Program-made: the position numbers and the translations under genes
Part shown: piece by piece, positions 42,112 through 51,769 of the stretch
How positions within the stretch are numbered: position 1 is the first letter of the stretch
Layout: each line of letters begins with the position of its first letter
DNA from: Alcaligenes aquatilis
GTDB taxonomy: Bacteria; Pseudomonadota; Gammaproteobacteria; Burkholderiales; Burkholderiaceae_B
Assembly: GCF_003076515.1 (NCBI RefSeq)
Contig: NZ_CP022390.1
Location: forward strand, 310,001 to 374,000
Reading direction: 5' to 3'
Length of the DNA: 64,000 nt
Notes under the pieces: model-generated
Told to the model about the DNA's origin: nothing
The model's input: the letters and a program-made list of their open reading frames with translations, nothing else
The model's database searches: none

Positions 42112-44421
42112 ATGACATCAGCGAACAATACGTCCAAGCCCGAGGTGGGGCAGCGCACATCATCGGCCTGCCAGACCGGCCATGAGCATAGCCATGATCA
42201 TGGCCATGCGATGAGCGATCACAACCATGGGCATGATCACCGTCACGACCATGCTGCGCAGGCGTCACACGCTCACGAAGGGGCGTGCTGCTCGGCGCCT
42301 GTTTTGGGGCCATCGGTCGCGTTGGCGGCCAGTACTTCTACCCGTCTGGTGGTGCATATTGCCGACATGGACTGCCCGGCGGAAGAGAACATGATTCGCT
42401 CCGGCCTGAAAAAGCTGGATCAGGTCCAGAGTCTGGGTTTTGATTTGATGCAGCGGGTTTTGACCGTGGATCACGTGGAGGGCGCTCGCGACAAGGTGCT
42501 CAGTGCCCTGCGTGGCCTGGGTTTTGAGCCCCGCATGGCTGACGAGAAGCCTGTAAAGCAGGTCTCGCCTAAACAAGGTCTGATCCGCATTGCCGGGGCT
42601 GTGGTGCTGGCTTTGGCCGCCGAGATCAGTCATTGGCTGGCGGCACCCGAGTGGCTGGTCATTATTCTGGCTCTGGCGGCGATCTTGTCCGGCGGCGTTC
42701 AGGTCTACAAAAAAGGCTGGATTGCGCTGCGTAATGGTCAGCTCAATATCAATGCCTTGATGAGTATTGCCGTTACCGGCGCGGTGCTGTTGGCCCAATG
42801 GCCCGAAGCCGCCATGGTGATGTCCTTGTTCAGCCTGGCTGAATGGATTGAGGCCCGTTCCCTGGACCGCGCCCGTAACGCGGTGGACAGTCTGCTTAAG
42901 CTGGTGCCCGATGAGGTGCTGGTCAGTGCCGATGGCAAGGACTGGCAACGCGTACCGGCCAATCAGGTACAGGCTGGCTGGCAGGTGCGAGTGGCCCCTG
43001 GTGAACGGTTTGGTCTGGATGGTGAAGTTCTACAAGGTCAAAGCACGGTAAATCAAGCACCTATTACGGGAGAAAGCGCCCCCGTAGATAAAGCCCCTGG
43101 TGATGAAGTCTTTGCAGGCACCATCAATGGTATGGGCGAGCTGGTCTATCAAGTCCAGGCTGCGCATGATGACACCTTGCTGGCCCGCATTACGCGCTCG
43201 GTACAGGAAGCCCAAGCCAACAAGGCCCCGATTCAGCGTTTTGTGGACCAGTTCTCTCGCATCTACACCCCCTTGGTGGTGGTGGCGGCAGCCTTGATGG
43301 CCGTGGCCTTGCCCCTGATCTGGGACGTGAGCTGGTCTGAGTCCGTGTACCGTGCTCTGGTTCTGCTGGTGATTGCCTGCCCTTGCGCACTGGTGATTTC
43401 CACCCCGGTGGCGGTGGTCAGTGCCTTGGCCAGTGCCGCACGTGCCGGTATCTTGATTAAAGGCGGCGTGTATCTGGAACGGGCTCGTCAATTGCGCTAC
43501 CTGGCGGTGGACAAGACTGGCACCCTGACTTTGGGCGAACCTTCCTTGAGCGAATACGGCAGTTTGCGTCCAAGCCTGTCGGATAGCGAAGTGCTGGATA
43601 TGGCGCTTGCCTTGGCCGAGCGTTCGGATCACCCCGCTTCGCAAGCGATTGCACGTGGTCGCGTGGCATCGGGCCTGCTAAGCCTGGACCAGTTCGAGGC
43701 CTTGGCCGGCAATGGTGTGCAGGCACAAGGGGCGACAGGCCAATTGCGTCTGGGCAAGCGTAGCTGGGTGCTGGGCCAGAACCAGGCCCAGTCCAGTCAG
43801 GGCGAACAGCAAGCCGTAGAGAGCGGTGCCACCATGGTGTATCTGGGTGATGAGCAAGGGCTGCTGGCCTGGTTCGCCATGATGGATACCCTGCGTCCCA
43901 CCACCACCCCAGCGATCCGTGATCTGCAGGCGCAGGGCGTGCAAGTGGAGGTGCTCTCGGGCGACCACGAACAAGCTGTGCGCCATGTAGCTCGGCAAGC
44001 CGGAATCAAGGATTTCCGAGGCGGGTTGCTGCCACAGGATAAGCTGGACCGTATCGAGGAAAAGCTGGGCAAGGGCCTGGTGGCGATGGTGGGCGATGGC
44101 ATCAATGATGCGCCTGCCCTGGCCCGTGCGGATGTAGGTATCGCCATGGGGGCGCTGGGTTCAGACATTGCAATTGAAACTGCTGACGTGGCCTTGATGG
44201 ACGATGATCTGGGCAAGATTGCCTTGCTGATGCGTCAGTCGCGCGCCTTGCATGCGGTGCTGTGGCAGAACATCAGCCTGGCCTTGGGCATCAAGGCGGT
44301 ATTTTTGGTGATGGCCCTGACCGGACAGGCCACCATGTGGATGGCGGTGTTTGCCGACGTGGGTGCCAGCTTGCTGGTGGTGCTGAACAGCTTGCGTCTG
44401 CTTCGCGCCCGCCATCCTTGA
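42112..44421 (+). CDS. cadA: P1B-type Cd/Zn/Pb-translocating ATPase
   Basis: 769 residues from the ATG at 42112, which has GAGG 7 bases upstream; the frame opens earlier but runs through the promoter. Layout: His-rich N-terminus (about residues 24-56, HEHSHDHGH and HDHRHDH), an HMA domain with the DCPAEE motif (87-92) typical of Zn/Cd pumps, eight membrane helices with the metal site CPC (423-425), phosphorylation site DKTGTLT (Asp467) and GDGINDAPALA. It exports divalent soft metals from the cytoplasm. Confidence 0.95.
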   Translation: MTSANNTSKPEVGQRTSSACQTGHEHSHDHGHAMSDHNHGHDHRHDHAAQASHAHEGACCSAPVLGPSVALAASTSTRLVVHIADMDCPAEENMIRSGLKKLDQVQSLGFDLMQRVLTVDHVEGARDKVLSALRGLGFEPRMADEKPVKQVSPKQGLIRIAGAVVLALAAEISHWLAAPEWLVIILALAAILSGGVQVYKKGWIALRNGQLNINALMSIAVTGAVLLAQWPEAAMVMSLFSLAEWIEARSLDRARNAVDSLLKLVPDEVLVSADGKDWQRVPANQVQAGWQVRVAPGERFGLDGEVLQGQSTVNQAPITGESAPVDKAPGDEVFAGTINGMGELVYQVQAAHDDTLLARITRSVQEAQANKAPIQRFVDQFSRIYTPLVVVAAALMAVALPLIWDVSWSESVYRALVLLVIACPCALVISTPVAVVSALASAARAGILIKGGVYLERARQLRYLAVDKTGTLTLGEPSLSEYGSLRPSLSDSEVLDMALALAERSDHPASQAIARGRVASGLLSLDQFEALAGNGVQAQGATGQLRLGKRSWVLGQNQAQSSQGEQQAVESGATMVYLGDEQGLLAWFAMMDTLRPTTTPAIRDLQAQGVQVEVLSGDHEQAVRHVARQAGIKDFRGGLLPQDKLDRIEEKLGKGLVAMVGDGINDAPALARADVGIAMGALGSDIAIETADVALMDDDLGKIALLMRQSRALHAVLWQNISLALGIKAVFLVMALTGQATMWMAVFADVGASLLVVLNSLRLLRARHP

Positions 44422-44444
44422 GTTCCGTGTTTCGTGCAATTGAG

Positions 44445-44472
44445 CCCCACCTCTTTTAGGTGGGGTTTTTTT
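44445..44472 (+). terminator. Rho-independent terminator of cadA
   Basis: CCCCACCT (44445-44452) and AGGTGGGG (44458-44465) with a 5-base loop, followed by seven T. It lies 24 bp after the cadA stop. Confidence 0.93.
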
Positions 44473-44620
44473 ATGCTTCATTCTTATGTTGCGTCAAATA
44501 AGCCCATCACTAACGTGAAGTTGATTTGACACACAGTAGTATCATTAAGGCTTCATTTGAGTTTGGGCCCCGCTTGTTTCTCATCTGTGTCGAGCAGGCT
44601 GGGCATGACAAGGACGCGCG

Positions 44621-46321
44621 ATGATTGCACTGCTGGAAGCGGGTCGAGCCGGGCTCCTGGGGCGAAAACATTGGCTAAATAACCTGCTGGCTGGTTTGGT
44701 GGTGGGGGTGGTGGCCTTGCCGCTGGCCATGGCTTTTGCTATTGCATCTGGAGTCAAGCCCGAGCAGGGTTTGTATACCGCCATTATTGCCGGTTTGGCG
44801 GTTTCTTTATTTGGTGGCAGTCGGGTCCAGATTGCCGGGCCGACGGGCGCTTTCATTGTCATCTTGTCCGGGGTGGTGGCCCAGCATGGCGTGGCTGGGC
44901 TGCAAATTGCCACGCTGATGGCTGGGGTGATTTTGCTGCTGCTGGGCCTGTTGCGCCTGGGGGCGGTCATCCGCTTTATCCCCGATCCGGTCATTGTGGG
45001 TTTTACCGCAGGTATTGGGGTGATTATCTGGGTGGGCCAGTGGCGGGACTTTTTTGGCCTTCCCGTTGTCGAGGGGCAGCACTTTCACGAGAAGCTCTGG
45101 TTCTTGCTACAGAACCTGCCTTCACTGGATGGGGCAACCACGCTTTTAGGTGCCTTGTCCTTGGCTATTTTGATTCTGGTCCCCAAGGTTCCCAGTCTGG
45201 TGCGTTTACCCGGCCCTTTGGTGGCCTTGGTGCTCATCACGCTTATCCAGGCGATATTCCGTTTTGAGTCGGTGGCCACGATCGGTTCCAGCTTCGGGGC
45301 CTTGCCCAGTGGCTTGCCGTCGTTCCAATGGCCAGACATTACCTTGACCCGTGTGGTGGAGTTGATCGGGCCTGCCTTTGCCATTGCCATGCTGGGCGCG
45401 ATCGAGTCCTTGCTGTCCGCGGTCGTGGCCGATTCCATGACTGGGACCCGCCACGACTCCAATCAGGAGCTGGTCGGGCAGGGGATTGCCAACGTGCTCT
45501 CGCCCTTGTTCGGCGGAATCGCGGCGACCGGGGCGATTGCCCGTACCGCTACCAATATTCGTAATGGTGGCGACAGCCCCATCGCCGGTATCGTGCATGC
45601 GGTTTTCCTGGTGCTGGTTTTGTTACTGTTAGCGCCGATGGCCGCCTATATTCCGCTGACGGTGCTGGCTGCCATTCTGTTCATGGTGGCCTGGAACATG
45701 AGTCAGGCCAAGCTGGTGCTTCGTTTGCAGCGTCGCATGCCCCCGGCTGACTTATTCATTTTATGGGTGACGTTTGCGCTGACGGTATTTGCGGATCTGG
45801 TCGTGGCCGTCAACATCGGGGTGGTTCTGGCCATGTTGTATGTGCTCAAACGCACCTCAGATGGGGTGCAGGTGCGGGCGCTGGAAGGCCGTCGTTTGCA
45901 GCGGGCATTGGATTTGCCCCTTAACCAGGAGCTGCGCCAGGATATTTCGGTGCTCACCTTGGAAGGGCCCTACTTTTTTGCCAGCGTGGAGGCGGTGAAT
46001 CGTTCCTTGCTGACGGTGCCCGAGCCGGTTCGGGCCGTGGTCCTGCGTCTGAATTACGTGCCTTTTGTGGATGCGACGGCCATGCAGGCTCTGGAAACCG
46101 CCCTGGCGGAGCTGGAGCAGCGCAATGTCATGGTGGCTCTTTGCGAAGCCAACGAGAAAGTGACTCGTAAGCTGGTACGCATGGGACTGTTCAAGCAGAT
46201 TCACGCCAGTCGTGTGTTTGATAGTTTGCAGAACGCTTGGGAAAGTGTCAGCGAGACTCTGGACCACCGGGCCGGCAAGGAGAAAGACGTGGCCCTGTCC
46301 GAAACAGGCGTGATGACTTAA
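44621..46321 (+). CDS. SulP-family inorganic anion transporter with STAS domain
   Basis: 566 residues. The transmembrane part covers about 1-420 with the SulP start LNNLLAGLVVGVVALPLAMAF and the region SVVADSMTGTRHDSNQELVGQG near 270. The C-terminal STAS domain covers about 435-545 (RAVVLRLNYVPFVDATAMQALE). Substrates in the family are sulfate, bicarbonate or other anions. The ATG has AAGGA 7 bases upstream. It is convergent with a sulfatase/FGE pair that would release sulfate, which makes sulfate a reasonable but unproven guess. Confidence 0.88.
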   Translation: MIALLEAGRAGLLGRKHWLNNLLAGLVVGVVALPLAMAFAIASGVKPEQGLYTAIIAGLAVSLFGGSRVQIAGPTGAFIVILSGVVAQHGVAGLQIATLMAGVILLLLGLLRLGAVIRFIPDPVIVGFTAGIGVIIWVGQWRDFFGLPVVEGQHFHEKLWFLLQNLPSLDGATTLLGALSLAILILVPKVPSLVRLPGPLVALVLITLIQAIFRFESVATIGSSFGALPSGLPSFQWPDITLTRVVELIGPAFAIAMLGAIESLLSAVVADSMTGTRHDSNQELVGQGIANVLSPLFGGIAATGAIARTATNIRNGGDSPIAGIVHAVFLVLVLLLLAPMAAYIPLTVLAAILFMVAWNMSQAKLVLRLQRRMPPADLFILWVTFALTVFADLVVAVNIGVVLAMLYVLKRTSDGVQVRALEGRRLQRALDLPLNQELRQDISVLTLEGPYFFASVEAVNRSLLTVPEPVRAVVLRLNYVPFVDATAMQALETALAELEQRNVMVALCEANEKVTRKLVRMGLFKQIHASRVFDSLQNAWESVSETLDHRAGKEKDVALSETGVMT

Positions 46322-46365
46322 GCGAAGCGTTTTTGTTAGCCTGCTCGTGACAAGACCTTGTGTGG

Positions 46366-46398
46366 AATCATCCCCTCGTCAACAACGAGGGGATGATT
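46366..46398. terminator. Strong hairpin between sulP and the FGE gene
   Basis: AATCATCCCCTCGT (46366-46379) and ACGAGGGGATGATT (46385-46398) form a perfect 14-bp stem with a 5-base loop in the gap between convergent genes. The T-run is weak on both sides, but position and strength fit a shared terminator. Confidence 0.8.
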
Positions 46399-46443
46399 GT
46401 TTGGAGCCAGGCTTGGCAAGAACCAATCCTGTTTTTCCAGTTT

Positions 46444-47559
46444 TCACTTTTGTTCCCTATTCAGCACGGTACGAAAGCCCACATGCTGGGTAGACAGGGT
46501 GGTTTCCTGTGGCTGTCGTGAGGCTGGACGATAGCGTACGCAGAAATTGGCCGCACACAGAAACGAGCCGCCCTTGATGACGCCCGTTGCCGGGTTTGCC
46601 TTGGCATCCTTTGCCGCTGCGACAAGGGGTTTGGGTGTCAGGGGCCGATGTTGGGGCTGCCATGCACTGCGTGTCCATTCCCAGACATTACCGACTGAAT
46701 CCCACAGGCCATAGTTGTTGGCCGGAAAACAGCCCACAGGGGCAGTGCCTTCGTAGCCATCACGCAGCAGGTTTTTGGCGGGGAAGTTACCTTGCCAGGT
46801 GTTGGCCATCAAACGGCCACGCACTTCAGGCGTATTGCCCCAAGGGTAGCGTGCACTTTCCAGTCCGCCGCGCGCCGCAAATTCCCATTGCTCCTCCGTA
46901 GGCAAATCGCGTCCTAACCAGCGGGCGTAGGCCAGCGCATCCTCGTAAGCAATATGGACGACCGGATGATTGTCCCGGCCATTCAGATTGGTATCGGGGC
47001 CACCGGGGTGGCGCCAGTTGGCACCCGGTACCCATACCCACCAGTTGTAATTGCTGGTAGGGGCATGCTGATTGTGCCCGTCGTGGTGATCGTGATCGTG
47101 GTCATGCGTCGCTGCCGGTGGCGTAAAGACGGCGGATCCGGGCTGACGATACTGCTCGGGAACCTGAGCATTCGATGGGAATTCCGGCACCCGTTCTGCC
47201 TGGGTGACATAGCCTGTGGCCGCCACAAATTGCGCGAATTGGGCATTGGTGACTTCGTGCTGATCTATCTGAAAGGCCTGGACTTGCACGGGGTGTACCG
47301 GCCTTTCTTCAGGGTAGCCCTCGTCGGAACCCATCAGAAAGCGCCCGCCAGCAATGGCGACCAAACCGGCCTGATTGGCGACGCCTTGTTTGGCTGGGCC
47401 GAAGCCTGCCGGTATGCCGCTATACGCCTGGCAATCGTGCGCTGGCATCGGGGGAGGGGGCAGGACGGAGCCTTGTGCCGCTGCGGGCAGCGGAGCTGTT
47501 GCCAGCAGTCCGCATACCGTCAGCAGTGCCTTGGCTCGGGGGAGCTTAAAGGACTTCAT
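46444..47559 (-). CDS. Exported formylglycine-generating enzyme (sulfatase-modifying factor)
   Basis: 371 residues. A Sec signal peptide (residues 9-29, ending PAAAQG) is followed by a complete FGE-sulfatase domain: GGRFLMGSDEGYPEERPVHPV near 71, PVVHIAYEDALAYARWLG, LPTEEQWEFAARGG and the end GGSFLCAANFCVRYRPASRQ. Cys335 and Cys340 match the copper-binding active-site pair of SUMF1. An unusual His/Asp-rich insert lies at 151-165 (THDHDHDHHDGH). It overlaps the upstream arylsulfatase by 14 bases, so it is the dedicated activator that converts the sulfatase Cys to formylglycine, apparently outside the cytoplasm. Confidence 0.88.
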   Translation of the reverse strand: MKSFKLPRAKALLTVCGLLATAPLPAAAQGSVLPPPPMPAHDCQAYSGIPAGFGPAKQGVANQAGLVAIAGGRFLMGSDEGYPEERPVHPVQVQAFQIDQHEVTNAQFAQFVAATGYVTQAERVPEFPSNAQVPEQYRQPGSAVFTPPAATHDHDHDHHDGHNQHAPTSNYNWWVWVPGANWRHPGGPDTNLNGRDNHPVVHIAYEDALAYARWLGRDLPTEEQWEFAARGGLESARYPWGNTPEVRGRLMANTWQGNFPAKNLLRDGYEGTAPVGCFPANNYGLWDSVGNVWEWTRSAWQPQHRPLTPKPLVAAAKDAKANPATGVIKGGSFLCAANFCVRYRPASRQPQETTLSTQHVGFRTVLNREQK

Positions 47560-49267
47560 CCAGATCCTTGTAGTAGTTCAGGCTGTTGCTGTAGCCAGGG
47601 CGGGACGCCAGACCTTCAAAATCCTCCACACCGTTACGCTTGGCATAGTGCTCGTACTCGGCAATCAGCTCTTTCAGCTTTTCAGGATGTGTTTCGGACA
47701 GATCGTTCAGCTCGGCGCGGTCTTCGGCCAGATTGAACAGCTCCCAGCGGTCTTTGCCCCACGGTGCATTGGCGTAGACGATTTTCCAGTCACCCAGGCG
47801 CATGGCGCGCCGGCCATTCAGCTCCCAGCCTTGGCGGAAGGTTTCATGCACTTGATCGCTGCGACCTGTCAGCACATCCACCATGGAGCTACCCTGCATG
47901 GGGATAACTTGGCGGCCACGGTATTCGCCCTTGGGTTGCTCGATCTGGGCCAAGGCCAGAATTGTGGGGGCGATGTCGGTGACGTGAGCTGGGGCGCGCA
48001 CAAACTCGCCCTGACGTGTAGCACCGGGTACGCGCATGATGCTGGGCACCGAGATACCGCCTTCATACATAAAGGCTTTGTAAAGGTTGAATGGCGTGGA
48101 GCCAACTTGTGCCCAGCCTGGGCCGTATTCGACAAAGGAGCCGGGACGGCCTGTGTTCTCGTAGCTGTTGTCGCGATGCTTGTGCGCCCAGGCGCGGGTT
48201 TCACCTTCATCCAGCACGGTATTGCCGTCGGCACCGTTGTCGGACAGGAAGATCACGACGGTGTTGTCGTATTGGCCGGTTTGTTTCAGGTGGTCGATGA
48301 CGCGGCCAATTTGCGCGTCCATGGATTCCACCATGGCGGCGTAGACGGCCATTCGTTTGCTTTCTACGCGCTGCTGCTCAGGACTCAGCGCTTTCCAGCG
48401 TGGCCAGGCTGGATTGCCCACATAGCCTTGCATGTCCTGGGGGACTAGCCCCAGTTTCTTCATGCGTTCCAGGCGTTCTTCACGCAGCACGTCATAGCCT
48501 GCATCGTAGCGGCCTTCATATTTACGTATGTATTCTTCGGGCGCATGCAAAGGCCAATGCGGCGCGGTAAAGGCCAGGTAAGCGAAGAAAGGCTGGTCCT
48601 GGCGCGTGTCTGCGTTCATGTAGGACAGCAGGCGCGAGGCAAAAAACTCGCTGGAGTAAAAGTCCTTGGGCAACTGCACTTGCTTGCCGTTCTCACGGTA
48701 CAGGGCAACCGGCGCTTTGTTGGCGTCGAACGTGATGATGCCGCTTTGGTCAAAGTGGCTGGCGCCGCCGTGCATCAAGGCATAGGACTGGTCAAAGCCG
48801 CGATTGGGTGGGGCGACCTCTTCGGTCACGCCTAAATGCCATTTGCCCGCCATATAGGTGCGGTAGCCATTGTCTTGCAGGACCAGTGGAAAGGGCAGGG
48901 CCCGGTCGCTCAGAAAGCCTTCGTAGCCCGGTAGGGCGCGCTGCTGAGGTGTCATCAGTTCGGCCATGCCACCAAAGCCGACCTGGTGGTTGTCCGCGCC
49001 GGACATCAGCATGGCGCGGGTTGGGGAACAGAAGGGGGAGGCGTAAAAGTCGGTCAGGGCTACGCCGTCTTTGACCAGGGCGTCCAGGTTGGGGGTGGAG
49101 ATTTCCCCGCCAAACGCACCTATGTCTGAATAGCCCAGATCATCGGCCACGATCAGCAAAATATTGGGGCGTTGTGTCTTTGTGGCGGCGTGGCTGCTTA
49201 GCGTGCAGGCGGCCAAGGCCAGGCCCAGCACGCTGCGCAGCAAATAGGTAGTTTTAGTGCATCGCAT
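47546..49267 (-). CDS. Arylsulfatase, exported, type I (Cys-type)
   Basis: 573 residues from the ATG at 49267; the frame stays open upstream but without family sequence. The signal peptide ends near SSHAATK (residue 28). Sulfatase motifs: the metal Asp pair NILLIVADDLGYSD (Asp42, Asp43), and the formylglycine site Cys80-Ser-Pro-Thr-Arg84 followed by AMLMSG. Downstream are GKWHLG near 195 and FLSDNGAD near 395. It hydrolyses sulfate esters in the periplasm. It is first gene of a two-gene unit with its own FGE. Ribosome site weak. Confidence 0.93.
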   Translation of the reverse strand: MRCTKTTYLLRSVLGLALAACTLSSHAATKTQRPNILLIVADDLGYSDIGAFGGEISTPNLDALVKDGVALTDFYASPFCSPTRAMLMSGADNHQVGFGGMAELMTPQQRALPGYEGFLSDRALPFPLVLQDNGYRTYMAGKWHLGVTEEVAPPNRGFDQSYALMHGGASHFDQSGIITFDANKAPVALYRENGKQVQLPKDFYSSEFFASRLLSYMNADTRQDQPFFAYLAFTAPHWPLHAPEEYIRKYEGRYDAGYDVLREERLERMKKLGLVPQDMQGYVGNPAWPRWKALSPEQQRVESKRMAVYAAMVESMDAQIGRVIDHLKQTGQYDNTVVIFLSDNGADGNTVLDEGETRAWAHKHRDNSYENTGRPGSFVEYGPGWAQVGSTPFNLYKAFMYEGGISVPSIMRVPGATRQGEFVRAPAHVTDIAPTILALAQIEQPKGEYRGRQVIPMQGSSMVDVLTGRSDQVHETFRQGWELNGRRAMRLGDWKIVYANAPWGKDRWELFNLAEDRAELNDLSETHPEKLKELIAEYEHYAKRNGVEDFEGLASRPGYSNSLNYYKDLDEVL

Positions 49268-49795
49268 TGTCTTGTGTCTCAATCTAGTTATGTTTGTCGT
49301 GACTCTCGTCATCTGGCGGACCTCCGATGCAAGTTGCAGATGTGCCCGCTTATGAAGCCGTGGATGCGAGTGCCATAGGGAGTGTCCTCCCGGATTTGAT
49401 TGAACACGAAGCAGCTTGGAGATTTCCAAGACTAAAAAGGTTTACTTGAATACCTAAAAAGTATGGTGGCTAATATAAATGTTGAAAATCAAGGAGCTAG
49501 GCTTGGGTGCCGCGCGCGCTGTGGTTTTCCCTGATAGAGCCACAAAACCTTCTGAATGGAGTGTGTTCATTTGCCGCTATCAAGTTTGGGGAACGCACCA
49601 AGCGGTCAGCCAGAAAAATACCCCCACGCTACGCCTTTGGCTTGCGCTCCACCTTGCAGCCTGCATGCCGCCCGGATTCGTCTGGCGCACAGCAGCCCGC
49701 AATGGACTGCTGTGTGTCCCGGCTCATCCCCAAAGGTTGGATCTGTCTCCAACTTTTGGGGTGTCGTTACCGAGTAAGGGGGGGAATGATGAAAA
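49268..49795. other. Intergenic region with two consecutive hairpins
   Basis: 528 bp between the sulfatase start and the TM2 gene. The first 200 bp should hold the sulfatase promoter. Three overlapping plus-strand frames of 73-106 codons (49479-49812) have no family resemblance and are not believed. Two hairpins occur: CACAGCAG / CTGCTGTG (49688-49695 with 49707-49714), and a 14-bp stem CCCCAAAGGTTGGA / TCCAACTTTTGGGG (49728-49741 with 49748-49761, one G-T pair). The second may terminate the TM2 gene, which ends at 49796, although no T-run follows. Confidence 0.55.
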
Positions 49796-50248
49796 TTAAC
49801 GAACCAGCTTGAACTCGTCGTCGCCCATGAAGGCGTAGCGCAAGGCGTCGATCAGGGCCAGGAAGTAAGCCAGCGGGGCCCAGATGGCAAACAGTACCAG
49901 GAACAGCAGTCCCATGCCGATCTGGCCCAGGTAAAAGCGGTGTACGCCTAGCCAGCCCAGGAAAATCGCCAACACAATCGCAATCTTGCGGTGGCTGTTG
50001 GGTTTGGACATCTCATCTTTTTTGTTCTTGGAAATCCAGATGACCAGCGGGATGGTAATGAGCAAGGCAATCAAGGCCTTACCCCAGTGGACCGTCAGGT
50101 AATGCTGGACTTCACGCATCAAGTGGACGAAGTCATCAAACAGAAACCCCAGGTAGGAGGAGAGGTAGCGGATGATGGCCTCGCCAAAGGTCAAGCCCAA
50201 CATGACGATCAGGAAAATGGCGATGCCTAGAATGATTTTTTGCAGCAT
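49796..50248 (-). CDS. TM2-domain membrane protein
   Basis: 150 residues. Two helices at the N-terminus are followed by a charged linker (KNKKDEMSKPNSHRK) and a TM2 domain at about 85-140, recognised by GWLGVHRFYLGQIGMGLLFLV and a following helix. The function of TM2 proteins in bacteria is unknown. It starts 27 bp after glpK on the same strand with a GGAAAC site, so it may be co-transcribed with glycerol kinase. Confidence 0.8.
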   Translation of the reverse strand: MLQKIILGIAIFLIVMLGLTFGEAIIRYLSSYLGFLFDDFVHLMREVQHYLTVHWGKALIALLITIPLVIWISKNKKDEMSKPNSHRKIAIVLAIFLGWLGVHRFYLGQIGMGLLFLVLFAIWAPLAYFLALIDALRYAFMGDDEFKLVR

Positions 50249-50275
50249 GGTGTTTCCGTCAAAAAAACAGCAAAT

Positions 50276-51769
50276 TCAATAAGTACGCGCCTGACGCACG
50301 GCTTGTTCCCAACTGAGCATCAGGGTTTGAGCTTCGTCGCGCGACATGGCAGGCTCGAACACCCGATCGCATTGCCACAGCGCCGCGATTTCCGGCAGAC
50401 CTGAATACAGACCGCTGCCCAGGCCCGCCAGATAGGCTGCGCCCAGGGCGGTCGTCTCAATAGTAACGGGACGCACGACAGGCAGGCCCAACAAGTCTGC
50501 CTGAAATTGCATCAGAAGATTATTGGCGCAGGCTCCGCCATCCACACGCAGCTCGTGCAAGGTCGGGCCGCCGTTGGCTTGTACATCTCGATTCATGGCT
50601 TGCAGCACGGCGGCGCTTTGGTAGGCAATGCTGTCCAGGGCCGCGCGGGCAATGTGGGCCATGGTAGAGGCACGTGTCAGACCGGTAATGGTGCCTCGGG
50701 CTTGGGCATCCCAATAGGGGGCGCCCAGGCCAGTGAAGGCGGGAACCAGCCGTACGCCCTGGGCATCGGGCACGCTGCGGGCCAGCTCTTCAACTTGGGC
50801 GCTGTGTTCCAGAGCGCCCAGCCCGTCGCGTAGCCATTGGACGACTGCTCCGCCAATGAAAACACTGCCTTCCAGTGCGTAGGCAGGAGTGTCGCCGTGA
50901 TGGGCTGCACTGGTCGCGATCAGCCCGTTATGGGATTGGGGAACGTGCGAGCCACAGTGCATTAACAGGAAGCAGCCCGTGCCGTACGTATTTTTGGCCA
51001 TGCCGGGCTTGGTACAGGCCTGCCCGAACAGGGCGCTTTGTTGGTCGCCCGCCACACCGCAAATAGGGATGGGGCTGCCCAGAATCTCGGGGCTGCAACA
51101 GCCAAACTCAGAGGCAGAGCTTTGTACCTGGGGCAATACGCTGGCCGGGATGTTGAACAGGGTCAGCAGCTCCTCGTCCCATTGCTGGCTATGAATGTTG
51201 TAGAGCAGGGTGCGCGAGGCATTGGTGACATCAGTGGCGTGGATCTTGCCGCCGCTTAAATGCCAGATCAGCCAGCTATCAATTGTGCCGAAAGCCAGTT
51301 CACCGCGCTGTGCCCGCTCACGGGCGCCGGGAATGGAGTCCAGCAGCCAGCGCAGCTTGGAGGCTGAAAAATAGGCATCGATGGGCAGGCCGGTTTTGTT
51401 GGTAATGGTGGCTTCGTACCCCTGCTCGCGCAACTGGGCGCAGAAGTCCTCGGCGCGCCTGTCTTGCCAGACGATGGCCTTGTGCAGGGCCTGTCCCGTT
51501 TTCCGGTCCCACAGCACGGTGGTTTCACGCTGATTGGTAATGCCTATGGCGTGAATGTCCTGGGGGCGCAGACCGGCCTGCTCAATCGCTTGTCGGGCGG
51601 TCCGAAACTGTGTGTCCAGAATTTCCTGGGGATCGTGTTCCACCCAGTCTGTGCGTGGATAGTATTGCTGGGTTTCCTGCTGCGCCTTGGCCAGAATGCG
51701 GCCGTCTGCCGCGACAACAAGGCTGCGCGAGCTGGAAGTTCCCTGATCAAGAGCAAGTATGAATGTCAT
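50276..51769 (-). CDS. glpK: Glycerol kinase
   Basis: 497 residues, FGGY kinase family, the usual GlpK length. The start [17 protein letters not shown] is the phosphate 1 motif. [17 protein letters not shown] near residue 75 and the substrate region [22 protein letters not shown] near 255 fit glycerol kinase. It phosphorylates glycerol to sn-glycerol 3-phosphate. The frame opens to 51865, but the conserved N-terminus begins at the ATG at 51769. It is divergent from glpD across 199 bp; no glpF or glpR is in the window. Confidence 0.95.
   Translation of the reverse strand: MTFILALDQGTSSSRSLVVAADGRILAKAQQETQQYYPRTDWVEHDPQEILDTQFRTARQAIEQAGLRPQDIHAIGITNQRETTVLWDRKTGQALHKAIVWQDRRAEDFCAQLREQGYEATITNKTGLPIDAYFSASKLRWLLDSIPGARERAQRGELAFGTIDSWLIWHLSGGKIHATDVTNASRTLLYNIHSQQWDEELLTLFNIPASVLPQVQSSASEFGCCSPEILGSPIPICGVAGDQQSALFGQACTKPGMAKNTYGTGCFLLMHCGSHVPQSHNGLIATSAAHHGDTPAYALEGSVFIGGAVVQWLRDGLGALEHSAQVEELARSVPDAQGVRLVPAFTGLGAPYWDAQARGTITGLTRASTMAHIARAALDSIAYQSAAVLQAMNRDVQANGGPTLHELRVDGGACANNLLMQFQADLLGLPVVRPVTIETTALGAAYLAGLGSGLYSGLPEIAALWQCDRVFEPAMSRDEAQTLMLSWEQAVRQARTY

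Noticed and set aside
49479..49812. Three overlapping plus-strand frames of 73-106 codons
   Set aside because: All three frames are open over the same DNA, as expected for GC-rich non-coding sequence; none has recognisable sequence.
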